Shown here piece by piece: positions 1 to 8,427 of a stretch of 64,000 nucleotides of DNA. The stretch comes from Methylobacterium sp. 17Sr1-1 (lineage in GTDB: Bacteria; Pseudomonadota; Alphaproteobacteria; Rhizobiales; Beijerinckiaceae). Each line of letters opens with the position of its first letter. The stretch's first letter is position 1. The notes beneath the pieces were generated by a model, which was given only the letters and a program-made list of their open reading frames with translations, was not told the origin of the DNA and did not search any database. Both the position numbers and the translations under genes were made by a program. Where the stretch lies: NCBI RefSeq assembly GCF_003173775.1, contig NZ_CP029552.1, positions 335,001-399,000 on the forward strand, read 5' to 3'.

Positions 1-1
1 C

Positions 2-172
2 TCCGCCAACCAGGTCGTCGCCGACCAGTCGGAATACACCGCCATCGTCGCGCGGAGGCTCGCGCTGTCGGAGGCGCCGCGTCTCGTCGTCAACGCGAAT
101 TACGGCGCGAGCAAAGTGCCGGTGCCGCACGGGATCGGGCCGACGAGCGCCTACCCGACGCTCACCAATTGA
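2..172 (+). CDS. C-terminal end of an unrecognised protein (partial)
   Basis: An open frame enters from the left edge and ends at the TGA at 170-172, giving 56 residues. The visible part contains a short acidic/polar stretch, then a hydrophobic patch (residues such as LVVNANYG) and a Gly/Pro-rich tail ending in SAYPTLTN. I do not recognise a family from this fragment. GC-rich third positions agree with its being real coding sequence. The gene is followed by a convergent thioesterase gene that ends at 229. Confidence 0.45.
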   Translation, partial: SANQVVADQSEYTAIVARRLALSEAPRLVVNANYGASKVPVPHGIGPTSAYPTLTN

Positions 173-228
173 GGCACCCCCGACGTGCCGCTGCCGGCCC
201 GGACCGCGCCTGACGCAGACCGGCCGCG

Positions 229-660
229 TCAGGCCGGCCCCGATTCCGGCCGGCGGCGCAGGATCTTCCACACGCCGGTGGCGGCACCGACGATGCGCCC
301 ATCGCAGACCGCGTCGCCGCGCAGGAAGACCAGGCTCGCCGTGCGCTGCACCACCTGCGGCGTCATCGTGATCGTCTCGCCGATGCGCCCGGCCGAGACG
401 AACTGCATCTCGAACTGCACCGTGACGCAATTCGCTCCCCCGGCGGCCCGCATGGCGGCGAATCCCAGCGCCCGGTCGGCGAAGGTCATCATCATGCCGC
501 CCTGCACCACGCCGATCAGGTTGGCGTGCTTGGGCCCGGCCCGGAACGCGAAGCTCACCGCCTCGCCGTCCTCGCGCAGCAGGACCGGGCCGACCAGGGA
601 GAGGAAGCCCGGATCGTCGAAGGGCCGCCACCCGGCCGGGTCGGAATCGGGGGAGGTCAT
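229..660 (-). CDS. PaaI-type hotdog-fold thioesterase
   Basis: 143 residues, the usual length of a single hotdog domain. The central helix region N47-LIGVVQGGMMMTFAD62 matches the PaaI/YbgC-like pattern, in which a Gly-Gly pair sits before an acidic catalytic residue (D62 here). The following strands (VTVQFEMQFVSAGRIGETI) fit the hotdog sheet. Family members hydrolyse acyl-CoA thioesters in the cytoplasm; the substrate cannot be told from sequence. The gene is divergent from a second hotdog thioesterase whose start lies 87 bases away, so the two may share a control region. The start is the ATG at 658-660. Confidence 0.82.
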   Translation of the reverse strand: MTSPDSDPAGWRPFDDPGFLSLVGPVLLREDGEAVSFAFRAGPKHANLIGVVQGGMMMTFADRALGFAAMRAAGGANCVTVQFEMQFVSAGRIGETITMTPQVVQRTASLVFLRGDAVCDGRIVGAATGVWKILRRRPESGPA

Positions 661-747
661 GAGGCCTCGGAGGGTGAGAATGCTGGACAGCGCGGCCGCG
701 GCCGTGCCTCAAGACCTCTACAAGAAAAATCCCGCGGGAGGGGCCCT

Positions 748-1188
748 GTGACGGACCAGACACCGGAAGCGCGCGTGCGCGCCAGTTTCGACAGGCAGGG
801 TTTGATGCGCACCCTCGGGGCCACGCTCGAGGCGGTGGCGCCCGGCGCGGTCGAGATCGCGCTCGTGCCCGGTCCCGCCGTGTCGCAGCAGCACGGCTTC
901 GTCCATGCGGGGGCGGTGAGCGCCATCGCCGACAGCGCGGCGGGCTACGCCGCCCTGACCCTGATGCCGCCCGGCGCCGGGGTGCTGACGGCGGAGTTCA
1001 AGATCAACCTGCTCGCGCCGGCGGCCGGCCGCCGCATCCTGGCGCGGGGCCGGGTGGTCAAGGCCGGCCGCACCCTGACCCTCGCGCAGGCCGAGGTCTT
1101 TTCGGAGAGCGAGGGCGGCGAGAAGCTCGTCGCGCTCCTCACCGCTACCCTGATGGCCGTCCAGGGCCGGGACGGCGTCGCCGATTGA
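748..1188 (+). CDS. PaaI family thioesterase
   Basis: 146 residues from a GTG at 748, chosen because GGGAGGGG lies just upstream and because homology-like sequence begins there; the open frame itself runs further upstream. The hotdog signature is Q47-QHGFVHAGAVSAIADSAAG66, with HAG at 53-55 and the likely catalytic acid D62. The next strand, VLTAEFKINLLAPA, is typical of PaaI enzymes that act on aryl- or acyl-CoA. It is diverged in sequence from the thioesterase on the opposite strand at 229-660, so this is not a simple recent duplication. Cytoplasmic; substrate unknown. Confidence 0.85.
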   Translation: MTDQTPEARVRASFDRQGLMRTLGATLEAVAPGAVEIALVPGPAVSQQHGFVHAGAVSAIADSAAGYAALTLMPPGAGVLTAEFKINLLAPAAGRRILARGRVVKAGRTLTLAQAEVFSESEGGEKLVALLTATLMAVQGRDGVAD

Positions 1189-1236
1189 GAGCACCTCGAC
1201 GGAAGCGTCCGCGGCGCCGAGAGACGCCGAACGGAA

Positions 1237-1261
1237 GGCCCCGGCGGACGCCGCCGGGGCC
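1237..1261 (-). terminator. Perfect 11-bp hairpin after the cytochrome c gene
   Basis: GGCCCCGGCGG (1237-1247) and CCGCCGGGGCC (1251-1261) pair perfectly around a three-base loop. It lies 10 bases past the stop codon of the cytochrome gene on the minus strand and between two convergent genes, so it can serve either strand. The T tract is short (TTCC on the minus strand), so intrinsic termination is plausible but not certain. Confidence 0.6.
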
Positions 1262-1271
1262 GCGTCGGGAC

Positions 1272-1637
1272 CTACTTCTTGGTCTCGAGATAGGCGATCA
1301 GGTCCGCGACCTTCTTGTCGTCGGTGATGCCGGCGAAGATCATCTTGGTGCCCGGCACCTTGGCCTTCGGGTTGTGGATGTAGTCCCGGAACGTCGCCTC
1401 GTCCCAGGTGAGGCCGGAATTCTTCATCGCGGCCGAGTAGTTGTAGCCCTCGTGGGTGCCGGCCTTGCGGCCGATGACGCCCGTGAGGTCCGGGCCGACG
1501 CCGTTCTTGCCGAAGGCGTGGCAGGCCTTGCAGGGCGCGAAGACCTTCTCGCCGGCGGCCGCGTCGCCCGCGCTCTGGGCCTGGGCGGCGAAGGGCAGGA
1601 GAGCCGCCAGGGCGGCACCGAGGATGAGCTGACGCAT
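1272..1637 (-). CDS. Secreted class I cytochrome c
   Basis: 121 residues. A signal peptide (residues 1-20, ending AAQA) is followed by a c-type haem motif C36-KAC-H40 and a probable axial Met99 in VPGTKMIFAGI, the classic layout of small cytochrome c550/c2-like electron carriers. The protein would be periplasmic and carry one electron per haem. The ATG at 1637 is chosen because GGAGGG lies seven bases upstream and the signal peptide starts there; the open frame continues upstream without such support. It stands alone, divergent from the GlcD-type gene. Which respiratory or methylotrophic partner it serves cannot be told from this window. Confidence 0.9.
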   Translation of the reverse strand: MRQLILGAALAALLPFAAQAQSAGDAAAGEKVFAPCKACHAFGKNGVGPDLTGVIGRKAGTHEGYNYSAAMKNSGLTWDEATFRDYIHNPKAKVPGTKMIFAGITDDKKVADLIAYLETKK

Positions 1638-1914
1638 GAGGTTCCCTCCAACGGACGTCGTTCGCGACCGGCCCAGGGGATATGGCCCAGCCTGCAGATT
1701 GGTACAGTTAAAAACGCCGACGGTTCGCGCCGGGTCCCGTGCGGCGAAAAGAAGCTCTGCCGCGGTCGCGCGCAATCGGACCAAGGTGCGGGGCAGCCGC
1801 CCACACGGGCGCGGGATGGGCGCGCTCCCTCGCCTCCGGTATGATGGCGCACCAAGGACCGGCCCGAGTTAGGCCCGCGACGCAAGATCCGAGAAGAATC
1901 CGAGAGGACACGCC

Positions 1915-3348
1915 ATGACGATCGCCTTCCCGCCCCCGGACCCCGCGATCCTCGCCCGCCGCGACGCGATCGTGGAGGGCTTGCGCGGCCTCGTCGCGCC
2001 CGAGGCCCTGGTGACCAGCGAGGACGAGCGCCGCGCCTTCGAGACCGACGGGCTCACCGCCTACCGCAAGATGCCGCTCGCCGTGGTGCTGCCCTCCACC
2101 ACCCAGGAGGTCTCGGCGGTTCTGCGCTACTGCCACGCGCAGGGCGTCAAGGTGGTGCCGCGCGGCGCCGGCACCTCGCTCGCCGGCGGCGCCATCGCGC
2201 AGGAGGACGCGGTGATCCTCGGCGTCGCCAAGATGACCCGGGTGCTCGACGTCGACTTTTCCAACCGCACCGCCCGTGTCCAGGCCGGCATCACCAACCT
2301 CGCCATCAGCGCCGCGGTGGCCCACGAGGGCTTCTTCTACGCCCCCGATCCGTCGAGCCAGCTCGCCTGCACCATCGCCGGCAACATCGCGATGAACTCC
2401 GGCGGCGCCCACTGCCTCAAATACGGCGTCACCACCAACAACCTGATGGGTGTGACCCTGGTGATGATCGACGGCACGGTCGTCGAGATCGGCGGCGACC
2501 ACCTCGATGCCGCCGGCTACGATCTTCTGGGCCTCGTCTGCGGCTCGGAAGGCCAGCTCGGCATCGTCACCGAGGCGACCGTGCGGATCCTGCGCGCCGC
2601 TGAAGGAGCGCGGCCGGCGCTGATGGGCTTCGGCACGGTCGAGGATGCGGGCGCCTGCACGGCGGCGATCATCGGCGCCGGCATCATCCCGGTGGCGATC
2701 GAGTACATGGACCGCGAGGCGATCACGATCTGCGAGGCCTTCGCGCATGCCGGCTACCCGCTCGACGCCGAGGCGATGCTGATCATCGAGGTCGAGGGCT
2801 GCAAGGAGGAGTGCGACGCGATGCTCGCCCGCATCGTCGAGATCGCCAGGCCCTTCAACCCGACGAGCCTGAAGGTCTCGCAGTCGGAGGCCGAGAGCGC
2901 TGCGATCTGGAAGGGCCGCAAGTCGGCCTTCGGCGCGACGGGTCGCATCTCCGACTACATCTGCATGGACGGCACCATCCCGACCGGGCAGCTGCCCCGC
3001 GTGCTGGAGCGCATCGGCGAGATCACCCAATCCTACGGTCTGCGCTGCGCCAACGTCTTCCACGCCGGCGACGGCAACCTGCATCCCCTGATCCTGTTCG
3101 ACATCAACACGCCCGGCGAGATGGAGAAGGCCGAGGCCGCCGGCGAGGAGATGCTGAAGCTCTGCGTCGAGGTCGGCGGCTGCCTCACCGGCGAGCACGG
3201 CGTCGGCATCGAGAAGCGCGACCTGATGACCTATCAGTACGCGCAGCAGGACCTGCACCAGCAGATGCGGGTGCGGGCGGTGTTCGACCCGGCCTGGCTG
3301 ATGAACCCGGCCAAGGTCTTTCCGCTGGACGGGCGGATCGCGGCGTGA
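1915..3348 (+). CDS. glcD: FAD-binding glycolate oxidase subunit GlcD-like
   Basis: 477 residues, close to the usual GlcD length (about 500). The N-terminal half is a PCMH-type FAD-binding domain with the nucleotide loop VPRGAGTSLAGGAI (81-94). The C-terminal half is the FAD-oxidase cap, ending in the conserved GEHGVGIEKR block near residue 426. Family members oxidise 2-hydroxy acids such as glycolate or D-lactate at FAD. The start is the ATG at 1915 behind GAGAGG. GlcD normally works with GlcE and GlcF, but neither gene follows: the next gene is convergent and unrelated. It may therefore act as a single-subunit D-2-hydroxyacid dehydrogenase, so the symbol is by resemblance. Confidence 0.85.
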   Translation: MTIAFPPPDPAILARRDAIVEGLRGLVAPEALVTSEDERRAFETDGLTAYRKMPLAVVLPSTTQEVSAVLRYCHAQGVKVVPRGAGTSLAGGAIAQEDAVILGVAKMTRVLDVDFSNRTARVQAGITNLAISAAVAHEGFFYAPDPSSQLACTIAGNIAMNSGGAHCLKYGVTTNNLMGVTLVMIDGTVVEIGGDHLDAAGYDLLGLVCGSEGQLGIVTEATVRILRAAEGARPALMGFGTVEDAGACTAAIIGAGIIPVAIEYMDREAITICEAFAHAGYPLDAEAMLIIEVEGCKEECDAMLARIVEIARPFNPTSLKVSQSEAESAAIWKGRKSAFGATGRISDYICMDGTIPTGQLPRVLERIGEITQSYGLRCANVFHAGDGNLHPLILFDINTPGEMEKAEAAGEEMLKLCVEVGGCLTGEHGVGIEKRDLMTYQYAQQDLHQQMRVRAVFDPAWLMNPAKVFPLDGRIAA

Positions 3349-3410
3349 GCGTCAGGCGGGTCGGCAAGAGCGTCACCAATGGCGTCACGCTGCTGTGGCG
3401 TTGCGGTAGA

Positions 3411-4298
3411 TCAGCCGACGAGGCCGGCCTCGCGCGCGGCGACGAGACGGGCGCGGGCCACCGGAACGTCGAGCCCGCCGACCAGCACGAGGCGGATGTT
3501 GCGGCCGTCCCGCCTCCAGCCGGTCACGGCATCTCGTGCCACCCACCAAGAGCGGTGCACGGTGAGACCCGGTCGGTGTCCCACCTCCTGCACCGCCTGG
3601 CGCAGCGGCATCAGGACCAGGGCGCTCCCCTTGCGGGTGTGCACCCGGACGTAGTGGTCCTCCATCTGCAATGCGAGGATGTCGCGCCCGATCTGTGGCG
3701 GCAGCCGGTCCAGCAGGCCGCACACGGTCGGCGGTGCGGGTGATACGGTTTCCGGAAGATGCCTCCTGGAAATCGTATCATCAGCCCGCACGGCGCCGGA
3801 GCGAAGCCGACTTCCGCATCTCGAAAGCGATCCGACAGGATCGTCTGAAGCGATCAATCGGAAGTCGTATGACGGGGCAGGAGGCTCGCGCGTCATCAGA
3901 AGTGCCCGGCCGGCCGCGAGCATGAGCAGGACGAGGAGCGTCTGGCCGTACCATTCGGGGAGCGGCACGCGGGCGACGACTCCCGGCCAGAGGCCGCTCG
4001 CGATGATCCGGGACAGAAATCCTGCTGGCAGGGCCACGACCGCGGCGGCCAGGGCCAGGGCGACCGGGGCGGTTACGCCCCGACGCGTGATCCACGGCAC
4101 CAGCCACGTCGCGGCCGCCGCGAGCAGGATGGCCCCGAGCCACAGGCATCCGACCCAGTAGGCGACCAGGAGGGCGGACGACCCGTTCAGGTAGCTCCCG
4201 AACGGGCCGATCAGCCCGAGACCCACGCCGGCGGTGGTGAGCGCCGCGCCGGCGCGCGTCCGGGGATGCCCGGGACCGGGCCAGCATCGTGCGATCAT
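3411..4298 (-). CDS. Membrane-anchored LytTR-type transcription regulator
   Basis: 295 residues. The N-terminal half has about four hydrophobic helices (roughly 17-37, 42-68, 76-98 and 118-135). After a polar linker, a LytTR DNA-binding domain spans about 196-290 (DILALQMEDHYVRVHT ... VHRSWWVARDAV ... GRNIRLVLVGG), matching the core strands of that family. This gives an integral membrane protein whose cytoplasmic tail binds DNA, a common alphaproteobacterial design with no separate kinase. It is divergent from a secreted hydrolase at 4440, a likely target. The start at 4298 lacks a strong ribosome binding site and could be a little downstream. Confidence 0.8.
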   Translation of the reverse strand: MIARCWPGPGHPRTRAGAALTTAGVGLGLIGPFGSYLNGSSALLVAYWVGCLWLGAILLAAAATWLVPWITRRGVTAPVALALAAAVVALPAGFLSRIIASGLWPGVVARVPLPEWYGQTLLVLLMLAAGRALLMTREPPAPSYDFRLIASDDPVGSLSRCGSRLRSGAVRADDTISRRHLPETVSPAPPTVCGLLDRLPPQIGRDILALQMEDHYVRVHTRKGSALVLMPLRQAVQEVGHRPGLTVHRSWWVARDAVTGWRRDGRNIRLVLVGGLDVPVARARLVAAREAGLVG

Positions 4299-4439
4299 GC
4301 CGCCAGGTTAGCTGCGCACGAATGCGGTGGGAAGCCTGGCCGCCCGCCCGGCCGCGAACCCGCTCGCCCGTTGGCGAAGTACCAGCTGCGGGTGGGGCTC
4401 CCCGAGCCCATGACGGAGGCGCTTACAAGGGGAACGACC

Positions 4440-5480
4440 ATGATGAGACGCTCGGGGATGCTGATGGGGCTCTGCCTGCTGGCCGGGAGCCTGCCCGGAG
4501 CGGCCTGGGCGGGACACGCCGGATTCCGAACCCTCGCCATTTCGGAGGGAGACGGGCCGCCGTTGGATGTCGCGCTCTGGTATCCGACCGAGGCCGCGCC
4601 GCGTCCGACACAGGTCGGACCCTTCGTCCAGAGCGTCGCACCGGGTGCGGCCATCGCCGGGCGCGGCCTGCCCCTGATCGTCCTGTCGCACGGCACCGGC
4701 GGGAGCCGGACGAGCCATGCCGACACCGCCCTCGCGCTCGCGCAGGCCGGCTATGTCGTGGCGGCCCTGGATCACGCCGGCGACGATTGGCGCGACCGTA
4801 GCCGCGTGCTGGACGTGGCTGGCCGGGTCCGTCAATTCGGAGCGATTGTCGCCGCCGTGGTTGCCGGTGAGGGCGGCGCGACCATCGATCCCGCGCGGGT
4901 CGGCGCCTTCGGCTTCTCGGCCGGCGGCTTCACCGTCCTGGCCGCGGCGGGCGGACGGCCCGATCTCGACCGGGTCGGACCACATTGCGAAGCGAGTCCG
5001 GACGTCTACGATTGCCGCCTGATCGCGGCGGAGGCGGCACGCGGACGACACCTGCGGCCGGCCGCTTTCACCCCCGCTCCCCGCCTCGCCGCCCTGGTCG
5101 TCGCGGCTCCCGCCCTCGGCTTCACCTTCACCCGATCGGGCCTCGCCGCCATCGCCGCGCCGGTGCAGCTCTGGCAGGCGGGGGACGACGAGATTCTGCC
5201 CGCGCCGCATTACGTCGAGCCGGTCGCCGCCGCGCTGCCGCACCCGCCCGACCATCACGTCGCCGAGGGCGCGCGCCACTACGACATCCTGGCGCCCTGC
5301 TCCCCCGATCTGGTGGCGGCTGCGCCGGAGATCTGCGCCAGCGCGCCCGGCTTCGACCGGGCTGCCTTCCACGCCCGCTTCAACGCCGCGATCGTCGCCT
5401 TCTTCGACCGTGCGCTGAGACGCCCGGGCGATGCCCCTCAGGCCGGCGGCCCGAGCGGGGCGCAGCGGAAGGCGCCGTAG
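4440..5480 (+). CDS. Secreted alpha/beta hydrolase, dienelactone hydrolase/PAF-acetylhydrolase-like
   Basis: 346 residues from the first of two tandem ATGs at 4440, behind AAGGGGAA. A signal peptide covers about 1-24 (ending AAWA). The nucleophile elbow is G-F-S160-A-G and a likely catalytic histidine is H280 in EGARHYDIL; an oxyanion-type motif LSHGTGG lies near residue 80. The family hydrolyses esters or lactones; here it would act in the periplasm or outside. It shares an intergenic region with the LytTR regulator, which may control it. Its 3' end overlaps the convergent rlmJ gene by 43 bases. Confidence 0.82.
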   Translation: MMRRSGMLMGLCLLAGSLPGAAWAGHAGFRTLAISEGDGPPLDVALWYPTEAAPRPTQVGPFVQSVAPGAAIAGRGLPLIVLSHGTGGSRTSHADTALALAQAGYVVAALDHAGDDWRDRSRVLDVAGRVRQFGAIVAAVVAGEGGATIDPARVGAFGFSAGGFTVLAAAGGRPDLDRVGPHCEASPDVYDCRLIAAEAARGRHLRPAAFTPAPRLAALVVAAPALGFTFTRSGLAAIAAPVQLWQAGDDEILPAPHYVEPVAAALPHPPDHHVAEGARHYDILAPCSPDLVAAAPEICASAPGFDRAAFHARFNAAIVAFFDRALRRPGDAPQAGGPSGAQRKAP

Positions 5481-6283
5481 CCGCCCTGCGCCAGGCGCTC
5501 GGCCAGAGCCGGCAGGACGATGTCGGCCTCCTCGCGCAGGGTCCAGGGCGGGTTGACGACGATGAGGCCGCTGCCGCTCAGGCGCGTCGGGTCGGGCCGG
5601 TGGATCAGCAGGTCGAGGCGCAAGGCGGGCCGGGGCAGGGCGGCGTCGAGGGTGGCGGCGAGGCGGTCGATCGCGGCGGCGTCCTTGATCGGGTACCAGG
5701 CGAGGTAGGTGCCCGTCGCCCATTTCGTGACCGCCTTCAGGAGTTCGCGGCCGAGGCGCTCGATCTCGCCCGGTACCTCGTAGGGCGGGTCGATCAGCAC
5801 GAGGCCGCGGCGCTCCTTCGGGGGGATCAGGGCGGGGAGCGCCGTCCAGCCGTCGAGGGCCAGCACCTTGGTGCGCGAATCCTGGTTGTAGCGGGCATGC
5901 AGCACCGCCCCGTCGGCCGGGTGCAGCTCGACGAACACGCCCTGGTCGCCGGGGCGCAGGAACTCGCGGATCAGCGCCGGTGAGCCGGGATAGATCGTCG
6001 CGCCGTGGCGCGCCCGCACCGCCTCCACCGTCGCGCGGTAGGGGCTGAGCAGCGCCTCCACGTCCTCAGCGAAGGGCGCGTCGAGGCGGCCGATGCCGTC
6101 GTGCCACTCGCCGGTGCGCCCGGCCTCGTCGGCGGTGAGATCGTAGAAGCCGAGGCCCGCATGGGTGTCGATCGCCCTGAACGGCGTCGCCTTGCGCTGG
6201 AGATGCGCCAGCACCCGGGTCAGCACCCAGTGCTTGAGCACGTCGGCGTGGTTGCCGGCGTGGAAGGCGTGGCGGTAATTCAC
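5438..6283 (-). CDS. rlmJ: 23S rRNA (adenine-2030-N6)-methyltransferase RlmJ
   Basis: 281 residues, the normal RlmJ length. It opens with the family signature MNYRHAFHAGNHADVLKHW and carries the N6-adenine methyltransferase catalytic motif DPPY at 165-168 (LVLIDPPYE). RlmJ methylates A2030 of 23S rRNA using S-adenosylmethionine in the cytoplasm. The start codon is fixed by the invariant N-terminus. The gene is convergent with the secreted hydrolase and overlaps its end. Confidence 0.93.
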   Translation of the reverse strand: MNYRHAFHAGNHADVLKHWVLTRVLAHLQRKATPFRAIDTHAGLGFYDLTADEAGRTGEWHDGIGRLDAPFAEDVEALLSPYRATVEAVRARHGATIYPGSPALIREFLRPGDQGVFVELHPADGAVLHARYNQDSRTKVLALDGWTALPALIPPKERRGLVLIDPPYEVPGEIERLGRELLKAVTKWATGTYLAWYPIKDAAAIDRLAATLDAALPRPALRLDLLIHRPDPTRLSGSGLIVVNPPWTLREEADIVLPALAERLAQGGYGAFRCAPLGPPA

Positions 6284-6348
6284 GGATCCTGAGCCCTCGT
6301 CTCGCCGTCCCGCGTGGGAACCGGCGCAAGAGGCCCTATCATCATCGC

Positions 6349-6659
6349 ATGCGCCGCGACGAGGCGATTGTCGGGAGATCCTGGCCCGCCTGAAATCCGC
6401 CGAGCCCGCCCTGCGGGCGAACGGCGTCGCCTCGCTGTACCTGTTCGGCTCTCACGCCCGGGACGAGGCACGGGACGATTCGGACATCGACGTGTTCGTC
6501 GATCCGGCGCCCGGCGTGACATTCGGCTTCCTGCCGTTCATGGCGGCTTACGAAGCAATCGAGGCCGCGGTGGGAGCCCGGGTGGATTACGGCACGCGCA
6601 GCGGCCTGCATCCGGTCTTGCGTCCGACGATCGAACGGGATGCGGTCAGGGTGTTCTGA
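6349..6659 (+). pseudogene. MNT-domain nucleotidyltransferase (antitoxin of a HEPN/MNT pair), frameshifted
   Basis: The frame ending at the TGA 6657-6659 encodes a minimal nucleotidyltransferase: LYLFGSHARDEARDDSDIDVFVD holds the GSxxR and DxD metal-binding motif, followed by a typical MNT tail. This frame has no ATG, GTG or TTG upstream of the motif. The only sensible start, the ATG at 6349, reads MRRDEAIVG and then leaves the frame at the GGG near 6373-6375. Adding one G there would give a continuous protein MRRDEAIVGEILARLKSAE and so on. Either the gene is inactivated by a one-base deletion or the assembly lost a base. The stop overlaps the HEPN start (TGATG). Confidence 0.8.
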
Positions 6660-7009
6660 TGGCCGGCCATTCGCCTCGCATCTGGCTGCTCGATATCCGG
6701 GGCGAGATCGCCGGCATTCGTGACCTGACCAAGGAGGCGACCTTCGAGATGCTCGCCGGAAGCTGGGCCATGATGCGGGCCGTGCAGCACGCACTGCTGA
6801 TCATCGCCGAAGCCGCCAAGCACATTCCGCCCGATCTGAAGGCGCTGGAGCCATCGGTGCCATGGCGGCAGATCCACGGCCTCGGCAACATGCTCCGCCA
6901 TGACTATCGCAGGATCGACCCGGTCGTGCCCTGGTCTGTCGTCACCGAACATCTGGCGCCCCTCGATACCGCCGCGGCGGCGCTTCTCGACCGGGTGCCA
7001 GACGAGTGA
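6659..7009 (+). CDS. HEPN-domain protein (HepT-like, DUF86), partner of the MNT gene
   Basis: 116 residues starting at the ATG that overlaps the MNT stop codon, so translation is coupled. The C-terminal region H73-GLGNMLRHDYRRID matches the HEPN active-site block RNxLxHxY, with N77, L79, H81 and Y83 kept. The expected arginine is Gly76, so the canonical Rx4H ribonuclease motif is incomplete. HEPN proteins of this type are RNases silenced by the MNT partner, often by AMP transfer to the Tyr. With the antitoxin frameshifted and the Arg missing, this protein may be a weak or inactive toxin. Confidence 0.8.
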   Translation: MAGHSPRIWLLDIRGEIAGIRDLTKEATFEMLAGSWAMMRAVQHALLIIAEAAKHIPPDLKALEPSVPWRQIHGLGNMLRHDYRRIDPVVPWSVVTEHLAPLDTAAAALLDRVPDE

Positions 7010-7013
7010 GATC

Positions 7014-7667
7014 CTACCGCCCCGCCCCGACCGTCACCTCCCCGGCGCGGCAGTTCTGGCGGGCCACCTCCGGGCAGGCGGTGAAGCCGCGCAGGTCCTT
7101 GGTGAAGCAGATCCGCACCTCCTCGAGCCGGCCCGCCTTGCAGGTGACCGACATCATGTCCGGGCGCAGGCCCGGATTGGCGGCGACGAACTGGCGGGCG
7201 ATGTCGATGGGAGCCGCGCGCAGGTCGTCCGCCGGCTTCGCCAGGGCGGCCGGGATCGTCACCGCGTCGCGGGCCTTGGCGGTCGCGCGGAAATAGGCTG
7301 CCGGATCGAGGCCCGAGCAGGTGCCGTGCTGGCGCCACTCGTGCCGGGCCAGGCCCTCGCTCGGGAAGACGCCCTCGGCCGCGTCCATCGCGGGACGGCT
7401 CGGGCTGCGGGAGAAGGCGCCGCACTCGCTCGGGAAGCCGCGGTCGTATTGCGGCCACAGGCCGTGGACCACGAAGCCCGGATTGCGGCCCGTGTCGCAT
7501 TGCCGGTCGTTGCGGCGCTCGCCGGTCAGCGCGCAGTAGGTCGGCGACCAGGACAGGGCCAGGACGTAGAAGTCGAACACCCCCGGCTCGCCGCCGCCGC
7601 GCCCCTGCGCGGCGGCCGGGCCGGCGGCGACGGCCGCCGCGAGGGCGGCACCGACCAGCGCGCGCAT
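7014..7667 (-). CDS. Secreted ribonuclease T2
   Basis: 217 residues. A signal peptide (1-20, ending AAA) precedes the two conserved active-site segments of RNase T2: FVVHGLWP (65-72, catalytic H68) and H109-EWRQHGTC (H109, E110 and H114). Several cysteines fit disulfides in an exported enzyme. Family members cleave single-stranded RNA through a 2',3'-cyclic intermediate with little base preference; this one would act in the periplasm, like Escherichia coli RNase I. The ATG at 7667 overlaps the stop of the upstream secreted protein (TGATG), so the two are co-translated. The start is fixed by that overlap and the signal peptide. Confidence 0.9.
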   Translation of the reverse strand: MRALVGAALAAAVAAGPAAAQGRGGGEPGVFDFYVLALSWSPTYCALTGERRNDRQCDTGRNPGFVVHGLWPQYDRGFPSECGAFSRSPSRPAMDAAEGVFPSEGLARHEWRQHGTCSGLDPAAYFRATAKARDAVTIPAALAKPADDLRAAPIDIARQFVAANPGLRPDMMSVTCKAGRLEEVRICFTKDLRGFTACPEVARQNCRAGEVTVGAGR

Positions 7668-8140
7668 CACGGCCGGGCTTCGCGGCAGGACGAGGCCGAG
7701 GCGTAGGCGTAGGCGAGGTTGCGGTCGAGGCCGTGGACGCAGAACTCGACGCCGTAGGTCGCCCCGATGATGCCGAGGCTCTCGCGCACCGAGTAGTCGA
7801 CGCGCCGGCGCACCCCGTCCGAGGTGGTGGCGACCGCGGTGCAGAAGCGGCGGGGATAGAAGTCGAGGCCCCAGGGCCGCCAGGCGGTGCGCTCGATGCT
7901 GTCGTAGGCCGCGATCGTCAGCGTCGAGTTCCAGAACTTCGCCTCCTTCTCGGCGAACTGGTAGGTGATCTTCTCCAGCACGCCGGCATCCTGGCAGCCC
8001 GGGATCTGGGCGTCGAACGGGAACTCGCGCTCCTCGGCCGGGGCGATCTCCTGGCGGGCCGAGCGGGCCTGCGCGGCGGACAGGCCGGCGGCGGTGGCGA
8101 GCCCGGCGAGCAGGGCGGCGAGGAGGGGTGTCTTGCGCAT
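7667..8140 (-). CDS. Secreted protein of unknown function, coupled to RNase T2
   Basis: 157 residues with a clear signal peptide (MRKTPLLAALLAGLATAAGL ... AQA, about 1-25). The mature part has four cysteines (near residues 49, 99, 136 and 151), as in a disulfide-stabilised periplasmic protein, and a central stretch ITYQFAEKEAKFWNSTLTIA. I do not recognise a named domain with confidence. Its TGA overlaps the RNase T2 start by one base, so both proteins are made from one message in similar amounts. By inference it could help fold, localise or restrain the RNase. Confidence 0.75.
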   Translation of the reverse strand: MRKTPLLAALLAGLATAAGLSAAQARSARQEIAPAEEREFPFDAQIPGCQDAGVLEKITYQFAEKEAKFWNSTLTIAAYDSIERTAWRPWGLDFYPRRFCTAVATTSDGVRRRVDYSVRESLGIIGATYGVEFCVHGLDRNLAYAYASASSCREARP

Positions 8141-8427
8141 GGGCCGGTCCTTGGGCCCGGGGCAGGCGCCGGCCCGCGGGCGGGCCCGCGAGGCTCAAGC
8201 CTTCCGGGGGAATGACGGTTGCTCTCTCAAGCCTGACACCAAGCCTCCGCCCGCGCCAAGTCAAGCTTCTGGGCTGGCCCGGCGGTGCTTTCGCGGGCGC
8301 CTGGTGTGCTCAGGGCACACCCGGCCGGGGGCCGGCGCGCACCCATTCCCCGGGGAGCGCGCGTCGGCCGCGGTTTGCCTCGCCCCGGCGACGCACTAAG
8401 ACGGGACTCACACAGGCCGCCGAAAAG

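Noticed and set aside
1708..3258. 516-residue open frame on the minus strand opposite glcD
   Set aside because: Antisense shadow in high-GC DNA: its product is Asp/His/Gly/Val-rich low-complexity text with no domain, and the plus strand encodes a clear enzyme.
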